64,000 nt of DNA from Rufibacter psychrotolerans. GTDB taxonomy: Bacteria > Bacteroidota > Bacteroidia > Cytophagales > Hymenobacteraceae. The stretch lies in NCBI RefSeq assembly GCF_016924645.1, contig NZ_JAFFJV010000014.1, positions 62,001 through 126,000 of the forward strand. The letters run 5' to 3'. Shown here one piece after another: positions 62,751 to 64,000 of the stretch; the stretch's first letter is position 1, and each line of letters begins with the position of its first letter. The notes under the pieces were generated by a model. The model saw only the letters and a program-made list of their open reading frames with translations. It was not told the origin of the DNA and searched no databases. Both the position numbers and the translations under genes were made by a program.

Positions 62751-62860
62751 GGAAACCTCTCCCTGGTCACCCGCAAAACCAGCCTGCTGGTCTCGGCAAA
62801 GCCGATGGCCGGTAGCCCCACTTTTCAGCCGCGTACTTCGGGAACCGCCTTCTCCTCCCA

Positions 62861-62906
62861 CAAAAAAAAGCCGGCCCCAACCTTTGCTTAGGTTGGGGCC
62901 GGCTTT
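62861..62906 (-). terminator. Terminator of the glucan phosphorylase gene
   Basis: AAAGCCGGCCCCAACCT (62867-62883) pairs perfectly with 62890-62906; on the minus strand eight T follow. Confidence 0.88.
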
Positions 62907-62930
62907 CTGCCGTGTAACTTAGCGGTAGGG

Positions 62931-64000
62931 CTATCTGCCGTCCTGGTACATGAGGTGGTAGTACTCATCGGCCATGCGCTCAGACCCGAAGTACGCCACC
63001 ACTTCCCGCATGCTCTGCTTCATGATGCTCACCCACTTCTTGCGGTCCAGGTAATAAGCCGGGATAATCTCGCTCTCCAGCAGGTGCATCATGTTGTTGT
63101 AGTCAATCTGGTCCTGCTCAAAGTCGGGGAGCGAGGTGTCCACAATGGGCAGCAGGAAGCTGTTTTCGCCGTGTTTCCCGAACTCGGGCAGCCAACCGTC
63201 CTGCACCGAGAAGTTGATGGCCCCGTTCATGGCGGCGGTCATGCCGCTGGTGCCCGATGCCTCGCGGGGGCGGCGGGGCGTGTTGAGCCAGACATCGGCC
63301 CCCTGCTTCAGCTTGGCGGAAAGGTCCAGCTCGTAGCCGGTGAGCACCGCCACGTTCTTCTTCTGGTGCGACACTTCAATGAGCTTGTTAAACGTGTTAA
63401 TGGCCCCAAAGTCAAACGGATAGGGCTTGCCGGCCCAGATCACCTGCACGGGCTGCCCCTCCTGGTTGATCAGCTCAAAGAAGCGGTGCAGGTCAAACAA
63501 CAGCAGGTCGGGGCGCTTGTAGGCCGCAAACCGGCGGGCCCAGACAATGGTGAGCACCTCGGGGCTGAACAGCTTGCCCGTCTGGTCGGCCACAATATCA
63601 AACAGCGGCTTTTTCATCTCGGCCTTGAGGCGCACCAGCTGCTCGTCGTCGTTGTGGTCCAGGGCTTGCCGTAGGGCGGTGTTCTGCCAGTACGTAATGT
63701 TCTGGGCATTGGTGATGGACCTGATCTCGCAGACGCCCTCATTGCCGTACCACATCTCGCGCGATACCTCGCCGTGCAGCTTTGAAACGCCGTTGGCAAT
63801 TTTGGAGAGCCGAAGCGCCACCAGGGTGTAGTTGAGCGAAGGCCCGTACGTGCCCGAGATATGCCGCGCCTCGTCTACGGACAAAGCCCCGAAGAACGAC
63901 ATCTTGGCCAGCAGTTCCACGTCATGCTCCTCGTTGCCGGCTTTCTCGGGGGTGTGGGTGGTAAACACCATGCGCTTCTTTACCTCGTGCACGTCGCGGT
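62931..64000 (-). CDS. glgP: Alpha-glucan phosphorylase, 3' part (5' end outside window)
   Basis: The frame is open to the window edge (the GTG at 63992 is internal), leaving about 355 codons. Motifs fit the TIGR02094-type glycogen/maltodextrin phosphorylase: VFTTHTPEKAGNE, IANGVSKLHGEVSR, WARRFAAYKRPDLLL, and the PLP/phosphate region PREASGTSGMTAAMNGA. The enzyme releases glucose-1-phosphate from glucan with PLP phosphate as cofactor. Its Lys and the N-terminal half cannot be judged. Confidence 0.92.
   Translation of the reverse strand, partial: RDVHEVKKRMVFTTHTPEKAGNEEHDVELLAKMSFFGALSVDEARHISGTYGPSLNYTLVALRLSKIANGVSKLHGEVSREMWYGNEGVCEIRSITNAQNITYWQNTALRQALDHNDDEQLVRLKAEMKKPLFDIVADQTGKLFSPEVLTIVWARRFAAYKRPDLLLFDLHRFFELINQEGQPVQVIWAGKPYPFDFGAINTFNKLIEVSHQKKNVAVLTGYELDLSAKLKQGADVWLNTPRRPREASGTSGMTAAMNGAINFSVQDGWLPEFGKHGENSFLLPIVDTSLPDFEQDQIDYNNMMHLLESEIIPAYYLDRKKWVSIMKQSMREVVAYFGSERMADEYYHLMYQDGR

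Overview
The window reads as chromosome of a Bacteroidota bacterium, most likely Cytophagales/Hymenobacteraceae (Rufibacter, Nibribacter, Pontibacter or Hymenobacter-like; genus is inference). Support: a type IX secretion (T9SS) plug protein and a T9SS C-terminal sorting domain, a TonB receptor/DUF4249 pair, DUF4290-murA, the conserved order DUF177-rpmF-plsX-fabH-efp-accB-accC, and -7 promoter boxes of the Bacteroidota form TAnnTTTG. The DNA is GC-rich (clearly above 50%) except for one AT-rich 1.6 kb island.

Layout. 1-2.8 kb: 3' end of an ABC-F ATPase and the T9SS plug lipoprotein. 3.0-6.1 kb (minus): rsmA-mgtE-hydroxyacid dehydrogenase operon, divergent from pepA-pdxA (6.2-8.6 kb). 8.9-14.5 kb: ribosome/lipid operon (DUF177, rpmF, plsX, fabH, efp, accB, accC), supplying L32, phospholipid precursor, fatty-acid initiation, EF-P and the biotin half of acetyl-CoA carboxylase. 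14.6-16.8 kb: DUF6340-like lipoprotein, DUF3109 protein, small SpoIIAA-like protein. 17.2-24.4 kb: a four-gene envelope cluster (secreted protein, STN-type TonB receptor, DUF4249 lipoprotein, macroglobulin/plug protein). 24.7-34.4 kb: PcrA/UvrD helicase, DUF4290, MurA (Asp in place of the catalytic Cys), DUF4349 lipoprotein, secreted serpin, THUMP methyltransferase, FucP-type sugar transporter. 34.5-36.1 kb: AT-rich island with one membrane-anchored NACHT-type NTPase, a candidate phage-defence gene. 36.2-43.6 kb: murB, a broken small gene, a T9SS-secreted beta-propeller protein, mutS2 and a TIGR02757 protein, with repeat-rich spacers. 43.8-49.5 kb: LysM protein, topoisomerase III and a striking Gly/Ser/Tyr-rich low-complexity protein. 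49.6-54.2 kb: SulP transporter plus carbonic anhydrase, then an OmpR-type two-component system. 54.3-61 kb: a minus-strand cluster joining two DUF4178 zinc-ribbon proteins, DUF350, a membrane-bound aminopropyltransferase, a Tat-type FAD oxidoreductase and a His-rich membrane protein, probably a polyamine-linked membrane system. 61.4-64 kb: Bcr/CflA MFS exporter and the 3' part of an alpha-glucan phosphorylase.

A dispersed palindromic repeat runs through the whole window (about 20 copies, idealised as CGTTTTGGGGCC, then TTTTC-N2-GAAAA, then GGCCCCAAAACG). Most copies lie just after genes and many look like terminators. Two sit inside coding sequences in frame and one overlaps the topB promoter/start. 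A second hairpin family (TTGTTGGTG-N4-CACCAACAA) and a REP-like pair occur in spacers. No tRNA, rRNA, CRISPR array, transposase or integrase gene was seen. All functional calls come from reading motifs by eye; no database search was possible.
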